Below are positions 1-12,600 of a stretch of DNA of 64,000 nt, piece after piece. The stretch is taken from positions 4,916,830-4,980,829 of the forward strand of contig JACSVZ010000022.1 of assembly GCA_014706295.1 (NCBI GenBank). The letters are read 5' to 3'. The position numbers and the translations under genes are program-made. Source of the DNA: Lycocorax pyrrhopterus obiensis (lineage: Eukaryota; Chordata; Aves; Passeriformes; Paradisaeidae). Below the pieces are notes generated by a model, which worked only from the letters and a program-made list of their open reading frames with translations, was not told where the DNA came from and did not search any database. The first letter of the stretch is position 1. Each line of letters starts with the position of its first letter.

Positions 1-171
1 GGAAAGCGAGGCACACAAGAGTGGCACGGATTGCTCCGGGTCTCCCAGGGACACACACACAGCTCCACATTCGATATCCCCCGAACCCGTGCTTGATTCC
101 CTGGATTCGGTGCTTGGCAAGTACCTGGAGCATGCTGGCAACCTGGTACAGCAGAAGAGCAGGCTCCAGGG

Positions 172-522
172 AGAGCTCAGAGCCCCTTCCAGGGCCTAAA
201 GGGGCTCCAAGAGAGCTGGAGAGGGACTTGGGACAAGGGCTGGAGGGCCGGGACACAGGGAATGGCTTCCCACTGCCAGAGGGCAGGGATGGATGGGATA
301 TTGGGAAGGAATTGTTCCCTGTGAGGGTGGGGAGGCCCTGGCACAGGGTGCCCAGAGAAGCTGTGGCTGCCCCTGGATCCCTGGGAGTGTCCAAGGCCAG
401 GCTGGACGGGGCTTGGAGCAACCTGGGACAGTGGAAGGTGTCCCTGCCATGGCAGGGGTGGCACAGGATGAGATTTAAGGTCCCTCCAACCCAAACCATT
501 CTGGGATTCCGTGATTCTGTGG
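172..522 (+). mobile_element. CR1 LINE, 3' end fragment
   Basis: This is the 3' part of a chicken-repeat-1 (CR1) non-LTR retrotransposon. It carries the recurring family blocks in order: 'ccagggcctaaaggggctcc', 'ttgttccctgtgagggtgg', 'gtgcccagagaagctgtgg', 'ggacggggcttggagcaacc', and 'tccaacccaaaccattctgg'. It finishes with the short ATTCYGTG-type tail repeat. The 5' part is missing, which is usual for CR1. Open frames on both strands here are repeat shadows. Confidence 0.9.
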
Positions 523-947
523 AAGGGTCATTTCCCACGATGTTGAACTGATGCTCTCCTGAGGGTGGTGCAAAGCCAACTGCTGCGTTTGTAATTTTTC
601 CTTTTGTTTGAAAGGCTCAGAAGGAGGAAAACCACGGCCAGAAGCAAATCCCTGAGGCTGGGCAGGGCCTGGCCTTGGTGAGCCCTGTGGCACCTGACAT
701 TTCCAAGTCCTGGAGTCCATGAGACCCCAAAAAGCTTTGGGTTATTATTGAGGAGCCACAGCAGGGTGGGAGGAACCCTGCAGTTTATCCAGCCTGGTTT
801 TCCTGGGAGTCTCCACATCATTATGGGGCCCACTGTGGAGATCTTTGTGGGTTTGTGGCAGACAAAGAGAAGCAAGTTGATAAGATTTTCTCTGCTCTCC
901 AGTGCAGAGGTTTCCTTACCAAAATTGCTCTCAGGTGGGGCAGCATT

Positions 948-1065
948 AGACTAAACTAAAATTTAAAATAAAACCAAAATTAAGTAAAATAAAAATTAAA
1001 AATTAAATTTAAGTTAATTTAAAATTAAAATAAAGACAAAATTGAATTAAAAAATTTTAAAAAAC
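948..1065. repeat. AT-rich low-complexity tract
   Basis: About 118 bp composed almost wholly of A and T, with repeated 'aaaattaa' and 'aaattaaa' words. There is no consistent unit length. Confidence 0.8.
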
Positions 1066-1783
1066 ACATGGCTCACTCTGTAAAATGCCATGCTACAAGA
1101 ACAGGCTGGACAGAGCCCTTTTCAGTAGCAGGTACTGGGAATCCCATGTCAGATTTCTGTGACCACAGCAGCCCCCAAAAGCCAAGCCTCACCTGGGGCT
1201 GGCCTTGGGTTACCCAGCTGGGCTGTGCCCGAGGATGGGCAAACCCTCTGTGCTCCTGTCAGCTCTGGGGCTGCTGAAATACAGATTTTATCAATGGAAA
1301 ATTGTGTCTGAAATGGCACAACTGAGAATACCAACCTGGGATAAGGGGAGGTGACAGAAAGTTGATGTTGTGGAGAGGGAGATCTCCATCACTTTTTTTC
1401 CCATGGAGGTCTCTTCTGCTTTTTCCTTTGTCCTTTCCTGTTTGTTCCTTTCCAGCAGGATCCTGGTGTGGGGGATTCTTGTTCTGCTCCTGTCTCACCT
1501 GTTCGTGGTCTGAGGATGCACCTCCAGGTGGGAGGATGTGTTTCTAATTGTGTTTTTGTGAAGCCCTTTGATATGGGTAAATTAACTTTGATCTCCAGCT
1601 GCTAAATGAAAGGGTTTTGCCTGGATCAGATGGGAAAAGTTCCCCTAAGTAACTGGGATGAAGAGGAAATCAAGGCTGGTAGGGGAGAGTAAAACTTCTG
1701 ACTTCAGAGAGGTTGAAACACAATAAATCATCAATGCAAGGTCAGGGTGAGGAGAGCTTCCCAAACATTGAGGTGATGGGGGC

Positions 1784-1789
1784 TGGAGT
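1784..1789. repeat. 6-bp target-site duplication, left (TGGAGT)
   Basis: TGGAGT directly precedes the LTR start TGTCACTG and is repeated exactly at 2368-2373, directly after the LTR end CCCCAACA. Confidence 0.8.
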
Positions 1790-2367
1790 TGTCACTGCCC
1801 TGGGAGATGGGTCAGCCTTGGGGGTACTCGTCCCTGCTCTGGAGGCTACAGTGACCTTCCCGCGGACAGGCACTGAAAAGTGTCTCGTCCCGGCGGCCGC
1901 TTGGAATGGGCTGCACTGGCTCGGTATCAGCAGGCACACCCAAATGCGAGGGGACCAGGTGGTCTCAGCCTCTCAGGAATTCTGGGGGCAAAAGAGGCAA
2001 GGGAGAGGACCAGTCCATGAAATCTTCCAAGGTTTATTACCCCGAAAGCGAAGGGGATGAACAGGCCAACGAAAGCCAGAGGCGCCAAGATTTTCAACAG
2101 GGGTGGCACCGAACAAATAACCAATGGAAGGTAAGCTCGGAGCGGGGTCCCGGGGACACAGAACCAATGGCCAGGTTACAGAGGAGGGAATTTACAGAAC
2201 AAACCTATTAACAACCGAACTTATCAGAACTTTCTGGAGAAGTGGTGCGGGCTCAGAACCGGGTCTCGCCCACGGACTGGTCCTCGCTCTCCGAGTCGTC
2301 TGCCCATTGGGCAGGCATGCCGTGACAGACAGCGGGCGGACCCCGAGGGGTCCGAGGCACCCCAACA
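1790..2367 (-). mobile_element. Solo LTR of an endogenous retrovirus (6-bp TSD, ERVK-like)
   Basis: This 578-bp element starts TGTCACTG and ends CCCCAACA on the plus strand, giving the canonical TG...CA ends. An exact 6-bp duplication (TGGAGT) flanks it. Read on the minus strand, an AATAAA polyadenylation signal lies at about 2033-2038, with a long GC-rich U5 behind it, and the U3 contains CCAAT-type words ('ccattggtt'). No primer-binding site or coding region adjoins it, so it is a solo LTR. It is unusually rich in CpG for this window. A 6-bp duplication is typical of alpha/beta-retrovirus-like (ERVK) insertions, but the subfamily is not identified. Confidence 0.85.
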
Positions 2368-2373
2368 TGGAGT

Positions 2374-3147
2374 GAGAGCAGACCTCAGTGCAAAAGCTGA
2401 AACGAGCAATGTAGAAACAATTACTGTTGATAATCCTTTTGGTACAAGCTGAATTTCTGCTTTTACTATGAGACAAAGCAAAATAATGGCAAAACTTCTT
2501 TATTAGGGACAGGTGGACTGTGCTTTCCTGGCTCTGTCCACGAGGTGGTTGATGCCTGAGGACAGATGAGCTGCTGCTTTATCCCCTCCTTGCTTGCTTT
2601 AGTCCTTTTCCCTCCTTCTCGTCTCAGTGCCCATAAATTGGTCCAGTAAAGAGCGTGTTGATGTCATTGGTGTTTTAATTAATTCTCCTGATTGCTCAAA
2701 GATAAATGGGACTGAGGCAAATGTGTTGGCTCCTGCCAAACAGGCAGCTTGGTGCAAGGAGAACGTGGGGGAGGGAGATGTGAATGTGAGATCCCTGAAG
2801 AGATGGGTGGTGTAGATCCAGACCTGGAACGAGACGTGGAAAAAGCAAATTCTTTTTCTGAGCTGCTTCACATTTTGGATAGGCAATCTAGCAGGAGCTG
2901 GAGGTCTTTAAGGACTTCTAGGAGTACTGTAAGAAGTGGCCTCTTCAGAGCTATTTCATTTTTCAGCCTGCCTGGATGGAGGCAAAGCCCTGCTCTCACT
3001 AACACGTAACCATCAGCTTTCCAAGCAGAATTAAATCAGATGAGATCCTTGTATCCAATGGAAATGTGTACACAGGAAATAGTCATCAGGCAGTAATCAG
3101 GGAGGAATTCTTAAAGAAATAAAATTGAATTTGGCTTTAATGAAGAC
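2374..3147. other. Unique sequence, no gene seen
   Basis: There is no recognisable repeat or gene. A plus-strand frame near 2749-3009 contains a charged run but lacks convincing splice borders. Confidence 0.4.
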
Positions 3148-3487
3148 TTTCCTTTCCTTTCCTTTCCTTTCCTTTCCTTTCCTTTCCTTTCCTTTCCTTT
3201 CCTTTCCTTTCCTTTCCTTTCCTTTCCTTTCCTTTCCTTTCCTTTCCTTTCCTTTCCTTTCCTTTCCTTTCCTTTCCTTTCCTTTCCTTTCCTTTCCTTT
3301 CCTTTCCTTTCCTTTCCTTCCTTTCCTTTCCTTTCCTTTCCTTTCCTTTCCTTTCCTTTCCTTTCCTTTCCTTTCCTTTCCTTTCCTTTCCTTTCCTTTC
3401 CTTTCCTTTCCTTTCCTTTCCTTTCCTTTCCTTTCCTTTCCTTTCCTTTCCTTTCCTTTCCTTTCCTTTCCTTTCCTTCTTCTTTCT
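3148..3487. repeat. (CCTTT)n pentanucleotide array
   Basis: About 66 tandem copies of CCTTT run almost perfectly for roughly 330 bp. There is one phase break near 3319, where a T is missing, and the copies decay at the 3' border ('ccttcttctttc'). One strand is pure pyrimidine and the other pure purine. The array lacks stop codons on both strands, which produces a false 118-127-residue open frame on each. Confidence 0.97.
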
Positions 3488-6400
3488 ACCCACCTTAGCT
3501 TTGAATAACCTTTTTTTTCTTCAGGGAGGTGCTTCTAATTAGCAAAGAATGCTATTTCATGGTGGGAGGGGCTCTCATGTGCAGACTGTGTATCAGCTAC
3601 ACAGATAAAAACATTTTCTGCCTAAGAATATTGTGGTTTAGTTGGGAAATGCCTGCTTGGTTTCACTGAGTGCCCTGCTCCACAGCAATTTCTGTGCAAC
3701 AGCAGCAAAGGCGTGTTGGAGAAAGCCTTGGCTGCCGTTCAGACCTGCAAAGGAGCACGAGCTGAGTGGAGCAGGGGATGGGATTTCTCCCAGCTTGGTG
3801 TGCTCACCCCTCCCAGCAGGTTCAGATCCATTTAATTGAGGTGCTTGTGTTATACTGGAGGCAGGGAAAGCTGTTTGCAGGACAGAAAGAATTGATTAAC
3901 AACACAAAAATCAGGTTATCAAGTTACCAAGAAAGATGGGCTGAATCCAAAGCTTTTATTGGAGCCTCTGTACATTAGGATTGGGAATATTCCTGAGCTT
4001 GGATCTGAACCACGTCCTGGTTTGTGTTTGAGGGAGCCCCTGAGGTTTTACCAGAACAGCCAGGAAAGGGCAGGCACTTGGGATCATTTTATAGGGGAAC
4101 TGATTCCAGCTGGGGCACGTGGGTCTCACTTGAAAAACTTGAATTCAGTGTCCCAGCCCCTGAGCACCCTGGAGGAGTCTCAGCTCCCACAGAGGTGTCT
4201 CCCTGGGGTCGGTTTGCTGTGATGTGCAGCCAAGGACACCAGCATGGAGCTGTGCCCCTGGACAGGCAGCTCAGCCGTTCAGCTTTGCTGGTAGCAAACC
4301 TCAAACCAATTAAGCTAACATCAGGTTTTTAATTGCCTTGGTTAAGCTGGTGCAGCCCTCGGTGTGCGCGCTCATAAATCAATTTAAATGCAAGTTGTAG
4401 GAAAATTTACATTAAAGCAGCACTTTGCCAGACTGCCTTTTAAACAAAAACAAGAACGGAGAGGAAACAATTCCTGGTGACCCTTTGCAGGCTCCCTGGG
4501 ATGCAGGACTGTGCTGCTGCAGCTGCTGAATGCGGAAGCAGGAGCACAGCCTGCCTTTAGGGAAGGGACTGGGCCAGCCAAAGGTGCCTCAGCAGCAGAA
4601 CAGGAGGAAACAGGAGCTGTTGGGCTGTGCCCCAAAGCATCCCATGGTAACACCCCACAAGCTACAAGCAGGTGTAAATCCCTGACCATGTCAGCTGTGC
4701 CTTGGCAGAGCCAGCTGCAGATTGCCTTTCTTCCCCAAATCCTGCTGCTTTCACCTCAAGTCTCTTGTAAGTCCAGCTTTGATTCAGTGATTTTATCCTC
4801 GTGAAACTTTCTGCATGGAAAGGGGAAGCTCAGCCTTTCTTCTCTGCCACTCTCCGTTAACTTAAACCTCCCCGCACAGAGTTTCCCCCTCAGCCCCCTC
4901 AGCCCTGCTCTGCAGACTGGGGGACTTCTCCCAGCTCCTTGAGGAGAGAGGCAAGCGCTCCAAAGCTCACAGAAAAGCCATGGCCATCGCTGGGAAGAAG
5001 AAAGAAGGACACTTCTTAGCTCCTGCTTCCACCTGCCGAGACTCCACGTGCCAGCTGTGATGGGCACTCTGAGTGAGCCTCCCCAAACCCCACAGTTCTC
5101 ACTCCAGCTCCTGTTTTCCTTTGGTTTTCAGGGTTTTGTTCTTAATCAGGGAAGAATAAACACAGCAACTTGGGAAATCTTTAAGCCATGACTGCAGAGT
5201 CACATCGCTCTGGCTCTTACTCTGGGCACAGCCCTGCTGGCAGGGACAAGGCAAGAGCAGCCCATGAAAAGCCTCGTTACTCACACCTCTTATTGATATA
5301 GGACAGAAGTGTGGGAGAGGAAATTTTCTCCTGAAAAGCTACCGAAATTTCTCAGGGCAAACTTCTGCGTAGAGACCTCCCAGCAGTGAGGGATTCCAAC
5401 ACCTCACAGCACTGCAGGCTGCTGTTTTACAGGTGTATTAGTTGTCAACAGCTCTTTTTTTTGCCTATTAATCCTGGTTACATAAATAATCACTGCAGAA
5501 CAGGACAGCGAGTACACAGCAGTCCTGCATTCACTGAACTTTCCAGGGCTGGAATTCCTACAGCTGGGAAGGAGCTGCAGTGTCTCCTTAGTTGTTGTGA
5601 TGCTGAGCTGTGGGATCAGGTAATGATCATTTAATGATGAACTTCTAATACCTGGCTATGATAATAAAAAAGTTACATCCATCTGTGCCAGAGTGCACAC
5701 CCTGGCTCTGTGTGGCTGCACAGGAAGCACAAATGAGTTATTTACGATGAGTGTTGGGAGCTGTTGTAGGAGCTCCCGTGTGACCTGGAGTACATGACTG
5801 GCTGTAGTAGCACGGTCTATGCACCACTGAGTGGAACTTGCCTGTGTGAGTGATCCCAGAGCAAACTGCCTTGAAACCCCCGTGCAGGAGGAGACAGGCT
5901 GGACGAGCAAGGTGAATTTAGTCCTGCATGTCGGGTGCTTTCATTAAGAGACACTGCCTTGAGGAGTGATCTGGGTTTTGGAACACGCTGAGCATCCTGG
6001 AGGTGGTAGATGAGACACTGCAGATTTGCCAGATTTCCTCAATTGGATTTTGGGTGGGAGCTGGTGAGTAAGGATGCACTGGAGGAGGGTGCCAGCCCCA
6101 TCAGCTGTGCGAGCCAGCAGGAGCAGGAGTGGAGACGTGGAACAGAAACCTCGGCTAGAAAATGCAGAGGACTAAGGATTAACTCATTGCTGCCTTCTGA
6201 CTCAGCTTTAAACTTCTCTGAGGTGTCTCTTCATTCTCCACCCATCCTTTTCCTTCTGCATCACCCACTGGGTGTTTTCAGGCTGTTATTTGAAGGTTGG
6301 GGCTGGGGCTCTACCCAGGGAAGGGAGAAATCTCCATTCATGTGAGGACAGCAAATATTTGCTGGTGTTAGGATGGAGCTTGACTTGTGCTGGTCCAGAA

Positions 6401-8826
6401 GGAAAGGAAGAAGAGGCATCTTAAAGAAAACGCTGAAGTGCAGGAGGTCCTTGTGCACAGAATCCCTTGTGAGAAGCCTGCAGGTGAAGGTGGGCACTGG
6501 GTGCAGAGTTGTAACTCAAGGACTTGATCACAAAGCCATCAAGCAACTGTCTTTTATACTGATATCATATTTGTGTGTTCTTCCTCTCCTTCTCCCCCCT
6601 CTCCCTTAATTGGATGTCAGCCACGTGGCAAGGTTATTCTGTTAGACAAGCTGGGAAATGACAATGACAGGATTATAATTAAGTGCCAGGACATGCAGCC
6701 AACACAATTACCATGCTGTTATTACACTGGATGATGTGCTAAAGAAGCTCATAAAAACACTGTAAAGAATATAAATCGTGGGACATGTGTACAATTGGGG
6801 AAGAAAATGTTTCCCCTTTTGCTAAAGCCCAGTCAGTGCTAGATAAGCCCAGTGAAAGAGATGTTTCCTCGCACTGACAGATTCCTCCTTTCAGATGACT
6901 CCAGTAGCAAGCAGTGCTTCTTTTTGTTTCGGCTTCAGGTGTGGTGCTGCAAACCTCAGCAATTTTTAAGCTGCTATTCCCCCTCTGTTTTCAGCCACTG
7001 CCTTTCTCTGTACCTGCACCACTGTCGTGTGTGGCCGAATCTCACCGGTGTTCAAGCTTTTCATGGCTTTCTGCAGGCAGTACTATCCTGTTCTGCTGAT
7101 TTTCTGGGTTTTCTTCCTCATAAAGTATTGAACTAAGGGCGGAATCTTCTCACTGGAGGCAGGACACCTGAGGGATCCCTGTGAAAGATGCCACTTACAC
7201 AGAGCACTGATGAACATCTGTAACTCCCTGCCCCATTTGCAGTCCTTCCTCCTTCGGCTGAATGGTGAATTTGAAGTTTGTGCTTGTCAACGTCTACCTT
7301 GAGTCAGGAAATGCTGACATTCACTTCAAAAGAGAAGCTGATCTGTCAGTCAGATCCTCGGCCTTGCAGACCTTTGGGCTGGAGCTGAACTTCTCTAAAA
7401 CCCCAAACTTCCCAAAGCAGGGCTGCCCGCGAGCGCTGATGCTTCCACAGCCAGAGGCTGTTCTGCTGAAGCTTGGCCACGTTGCTGTTCTGACAATATT
7501 TTTGCTTCAAATCATCTTCTCCTTAGAAAGCTGCCACTCCGATATCTTCAGAAAAATGACAACCCCCCCTTTTTTCATCTTTTAATTGGCATGCCTTGCT
7601 GCTGTACTGCATAAAGCTGAAATTTCTAATGGTCAAATTTTATCAGTTCGAAAAACCCAGCGCTTTGAAATGAAGCGTAAAAGAAGTTAAATTGTCTCCA
7701 CTGCTTGTTTTGATGTTTGATCTAAACATTCTGGTAATTTGAACGATTTGAGGATATTTAGGGGTTTGAATTCCTGATTAATGTGTTGAATTCACAGCCC
7801 TTGAAGTGCTTGTGCTAGCTCAGATCTGCTCCCAGGACCTCCAATACCTTGATTCCTTTCAAGGCTAAACAAGGAGAGCTTGGGTCTGAAGGAATAAATG
7901 TGCAAAGCACAGATGGTTCACCAAGTAACCCTGCAAAACACCCTGTGCTCCTCTTGAACAGCACAGGATCGGGCCCTGAGGCCTTGCTGCTGGACTTCCA
8001 TCTCATTAAACGGGAATAAAAGCAAAGAAAAGGGGTTTCTGCCAAGCCTATCTTGGCACAAATGTTGAAATATGGAGCTGGTGAACTTGATTTACTGTCC
8101 CAGTGGCTGGTAATTAGCGTGGCTATTTGTAAACCTCGTGCAGCCTAATCTCCACTCCTGGGAGTTTGAGCAGTTCAGTCTCACCCAGACCCTGGCAGTT
8201 CCTCATGCTCTGGAATTACCTGGCACGGGTTTTGGGAGGATGGGCTGAGCCAGCCCACAGAGGCAGAGCAGGGGCTCGAGTGACATCCCCAAAGGCCCAG
8301 GGATGCAGGGGGGTCTCTGCACTGTCCCTCTGATAAGGGGCTGCTGAAAGGTCCCTTTGTGATAAAAATACCAGAGGCCCCTGGTCAGGCCATGTTGTCT
8401 CGGACTGGGTTTTCCTTTTTGTAAGTTCGTATCGCATTCAGCCTTACACAACTCCAGAGATGACAGGGCTTTATTATTGCTTATTATTATTTTACACGTA
8501 CTCTTTTACAACAGGCAGGCTGAGAGGATGCTGTCTGACATTTCAGTGGATTCCTTTATTTCATATTTTAAACCAGAACGAGAGGCCTGATGTCCTGACT
8601 GGCAGCTGCAGGCGAGCACCTTCCTCATCAAAAGATTTAAATGAAAGGGGGAGTTGCTGGTTCAGCACCGACCTCCTGCCGGGCCAGCCGGGTCTGTAAT
8701 GACCAAAACAGATCCACACGTGCTGGGAAGGGTTTGCAGTAGGTGCAGAGGTTTGGGAATGAAGGATCACCCAGGTGTCAGTTCTGTGGCTGGGTGATGT
8801 GTGGGAGAGCATTGGCACGGAGCAGT
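3488..8826. other. Long unique stretch without a recognised gene
   Basis: About 5.3 kb hold no CR1, LTR or convincing coding frame. The part at about 6630-6800 is AT-rich with TAATTA/ATTA words and little low complexity, which resembles conserved non-coding DNA. This is only an impression. A short (TTA)n-like run lies at 8471-8495. Confidence 0.4.
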
Positions 8827-9041
8827 CACAGAATCCTGGAATCTCCTGAGCTGGGAGGGACCCACAGGGCTCATCCAGCCCAGCTCCAGCCCTGCACAGA
8901 CACCCCAACAACCCCACCCTGGGCATCCCTGGCAGCGCTGTCCAAATGCTCCTGGAGCTCTGGCAGCCTCGGGGCCGTGCCCATTCCCTGGGGAGCCTGG
9001 GCAGTGCCCAGCACCCTCTGGGGCACAACCTGTCCCTGATA
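8827..9041 (-). mobile_element. CR1 LINE, 3' end fragment
   Basis: Reverse-oriented CR1. It begins with the inverted tail 'cacagaatcctggaatc' and continues through 'gggacccacagggctcatcc', the CCCCAACAACCCC block and 'ctggcagcctcggggccgtg'. This is a different CR1 subfamily from the copies at 0.2 and 9.3 kb. It matches the fragments at 22.5, 48.5 and 59.2 kb. Confidence 0.9.
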
Positions 9042-9244
9042 AGAGCTGCTGCATCTCTTGGTGCTCCTGTGGGCCATGAAGGCTGTGGAACAATTGTCTG
9101 TGTCTGTGATGGATGGACTCAAAGCTTGTGCCTACGTGCTGAAATCAGGACAGGCTGTCCTCAAGTTGTGCTCCTGGGGTCCCTTCCCAACCTGGGGGAG
9201 CTTTCTTCTGCCCCCACTGCTGCCATGACCAAGTGCCCACAGCA

Positions 9245-9656
9245 GGAACCACCGAGGAAAGGCTGGGAGAGCTGGGGGTGTCCAGCCAGGAGATGAAAAG
9301 GCTCCACGGCACCTTAGAGCTCCTTCCAGGGCCTAAAGGGGCTCCAGGAGAGCTGGAGAGGGACTGGGGACAAGGGATGGAGGGACAGGACAAGGGGGAA
9401 TGGTTTCCCCCTGCCAGAGGGCAGGGATATATGGGATTTAGGGAGGGAATTGTTCCCTGTGAGGGTGCTGAGGCCCTGGCACAGGGTGCCCAGAGAAGCT
9501 GTGGCTGCCCCTGGATCCCTGGCAGTGTCCAAGGCCAGGTTGGACGGGGCTTGCAGCAGCCTGGGACAGTGGAAGGTGTCCCTGCCCATGGCAGGGGTGG
9601 CACTGGAGGATCTTTAAGGTCCTTCCACACAACCCATCCTGGGATGCTGTGATACA
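9245..9656 (+). mobile_element. CR1 LINE, 3' fragment
   Basis: Forward CR1 starting near 'gaggaaaggctgggagagct' and running to 'acccatcctgggatgctgtg'. It belongs to the same subfamily as the copy at 172-522 but keeps about 70 bp more at its 5' side. Overlapping 139-189-residue open frames are by-products of the repeat. Confidence 0.9.
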
Positions 9657-12600
9657 GCCATGGGTTGGGGTTTTTGAAGGCTTCTGTGCTGCCCTCCGTA
9701 CCTGGAAGGGGATGGATGGCACAAGGATTTCCCAGGCCTGGCCGTACCAGAGCTGTCCCAAGCAGACAAACCCAGCTGCAGAACCCGTGCAGCCACTGCT
9801 GCCTCTGGATCTGCCCTGTGGCTGCCTCTCGTTGCCAGCCCTGCTCCCCTTGCAGGCCCTGTTTCTGCTGGTCCTGTTCTTTCTGCTCTGGGCTGGTTCT
9901 GTCTCTGGCTGCGTGGCTGAGCCAGGCTCTCTGTGGCTGCCTCTGCCTGTGGCACGGGACGGGGTGAGGGAGCTGCCAGCCTGAGCCTCACTGGGAATGG
10001 GCTCCATGGACCTGCCCGGGGCAGTGCTGGCTCCTCGTGATTTCCCAGCTCCAGCCTTCCCTTCTGGGCTGGAGCAAGAACAGTCCAGTTACAGTTGTGT
10101 AAAGGTTCTGATGAGAGCTTTTAATTGACCCCACGGCTGGCACACATTGCCCAGCGGTGCCACTGCTGCAGGAGAGACCAAAGCACACCTGGGCTACAGG
10201 TACAGGATCTTTGAGGAATGTCCTTGTTCATCTCTGCACAGAGCCTCATCTTCTCTTTTAATATCCCATCCTGCAGAAATGGGATTAAGTATGAATTCCA
10301 GCTCTTCCTCTTCATTTTCTCTGCCCAGCAAGGGACTTTTTAGTAGCCTTGGTTGCATTTGATTGGTTATTTGCAAGTTCTACATTGCTCTTTTTCTTTT
10401 TTTTGGTCCAATTTTTTTACGATTTCTGGCCACTGTGGGTAGGCAGATGCTGTGTGGGATCCTTCCCTTTGCCTGGGTGCTCAAATAAATACGTATCTAT
10501 AAATACATATCTATAAAATCTCTCCTCAATTAGCCCTTAGTCTGCTGTGCTCAGATGATGCCTCTTCATCTGTGAGCACTGAGGTGCTGAGCTATGCCAC
10601 AGAGCCAGGAACAAAGTGAGCAGTGCTGAAAGCCACGAGGATCACTGAGTTTTATTCAAACAGGCTGCTTGAAAGCTTGCCTTAAATGTCTCCTGTTGGG
10701 GTAAAGGATGGGAAATGTCTGGAGGCAGTGGCAGGATTTGGCATTTGTGGCAGCTGACCCTATTTCCAACATGTCACTGACCCCAGAAGCTTTAAGCGTG
10801 AGAGACGAGGGGTTTTGTAAAGAGTTGTGGTGTCTGAGGAGCAGAATCTGCCTTGGACAGGCTCAGGGAGGTTTTGTCTCTTCACAGCTCCTGCCATCAG
10901 CCGAGTTTGAAAAGGTTTTTGTTGCCCTAATTATGGTGTCAACAAATGCAGAAATAACAGTGAGACAAGAGGTGTCAGTGGGATTCAGTGCTTGTGTTTG
11001 CCAAGCAAAGGGAACCCAGGGTGTCAAAATTCAGAGCTGGGTCATTCTGGGGAGGAAGAAGCAGCAGGGTGAGATGGAAAACTGAACCTCAGCATGGCTC
11101 GAGTTTTACATCCACACTGCTCTGGTTTCAGTGTTGAATCAGGAGACCATGGCTGAAATTTGAGGCTTTTTCTTCATTCTTTCTTTCTTCCCAGAAGGTT
11201 CAGAAAAACAGCACCAAATTTTATCTCAGTAACTACACTAATAAGCTACAAAACTGGAATCTGGGGAGTGAAAGATCAGCAGGAGCGACTGCCTTGAACT
11301 GTCCCCTGGGATTTCTGCTGCTCAGGGATAGTGGGGGAGCTCCCAGAAAATGGCCCTGGTACAGCTGAACACGGAGGGGTGAGAGCCCCAGGATGCAGGG
11401 ATGGCTCCTTGAGGTGTGGGACCTCTTTGTCCTTCATGACAATCTCAGAGGGGATGGGAAGGACCTGGAGAAGAAGCCAAAATGTGTTTGAGGGAGGAAA
11501 TAATAAGGGATGGATGGGGGCATTCAGACAGCAGAGACAACTTAGGGAGGGACGGCTGGGGTGCCATCAAAATCTGAATAAAAGAACAGGCAGAATAATC
11601 CCTGGTGGCACCCAAATGGGAAACAGAGGCAAATGTGTTCCATCTCACCAAAGGTGCTGCCAGAGATCTGCTCTGCAGCTGTGAAAGCAGCACAGAGGAC
11701 AGAGCCCGTGCGTGCCCAGCCCGGCCCTGCTCAGAGCTGCCCATGGAACAGGGAATGTGTCCCTGTGCCCTGCTCGATCCCAAGGGTCCCGTGGCTGGTC
11801 CCTTCCCTGGGGCAGCACAGCAGATGCTGAGGTTTGGATTTAGGAGCAGGAGGCGGCTCCCAGGGGGTGGGAGCTGCAGGGAGTGCAGGGCCAGGACTGC
11901 ACAGCCCCCAGGGCCCTGGGTTTGTGCTCAGGGGAAGCATCAGGCAAGCCAGGAATGATTTCCCCACAGAGCTGGGCCGGGTCCTCCTCCCAGATCCAGT
12001 GCGGGATCTTTGCCAGTCTGCCGTTTCTCTCCAGCTGAGGATTTGCACTGGGAAGCAACAAGTCTGAGCTCAGCGAGCCGTGGATTTGGGGTGAGATGCT
12101 GTAGCTGGTGCCCCCCCTTCTTGCTGGCACACCCCAGTCCCTCCTGCTGGCTGAGTCCCTCCCAGTGTGTGCAACACCAGCCCAGACACAAAGTGTTGTC
12201 ACTGGCCACGCAAAACTCATTTGGAGGCGAGTGGGGGTGTTGGGTGAAGCTGTGACAGCTCTGCGCCATCCCTGGGGCCTGGAGGCCGGTTCCCTTTGCC
12301 TCACTCACGTTTCTCCAAGCCCTGACGAGCTTTTTCTGTGTAGAAAGAAACTCAGCAAGCAGCAAACGCAGCCCGACTGGCCCAGCTGAGTAGGAAATGG
12401 ATATTCCCCGAGCCTGCTCTCAAATAAATGACCTGCTAAAAATAGCTGTGCTCAAGCAGGTGAGCATCAAAAACCTGCTGCAGTGACTGTGGCTCGCTGG
12501 CCTTGGGGACCAAAGTGTTTGGTTGTTTTACCTCTGTGGAAGAGCAGGTGGTGACGCCTTCCAGACTCGGGGTTTGCTGCTCTTTAGCTTTTTTTCGGAT

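Larger units (their letters stand above)
523..1789. other. Unique sequence with an AT-rich tract
   Basis: No gene is supported. An AT-rich low-complexity tract occupies 948-1065. Two exon-sized open segments with splice-like borders (615-677 on the plus strand and 1193-1273 on the minus strand) were seen but not accepted as exons. Confidence 0.5.

Noticed and set aside
615..677. 63-bp plus-strand segment with strong pyrimidine-tract acceptor and GTGAGC donor, open in frame
   Set aside because: An isolated short segment on the strand opposite the better candidates. Pseudo-exons of this size are expected by chance many times in 64 kb.
1193..1273. 81-bp minus-strand segment with good acceptor and CAG|GTGAGG donor, phase 1-1
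   Set aside because: Plausible, but there is no adjacent partner exon and no recognisable product. Kept only as a note.
3125..3508. Open frames of 127 (+) and 118 (-) residues
   Set aside because: They consist of translated (CCTTT)n or its complement, with no other content.
12309..12335. 27-bp minus-strand segment with excellent splice-like borders
   Set aside because: Too short for frame evidence. A microexon cannot be claimed without transcripts.
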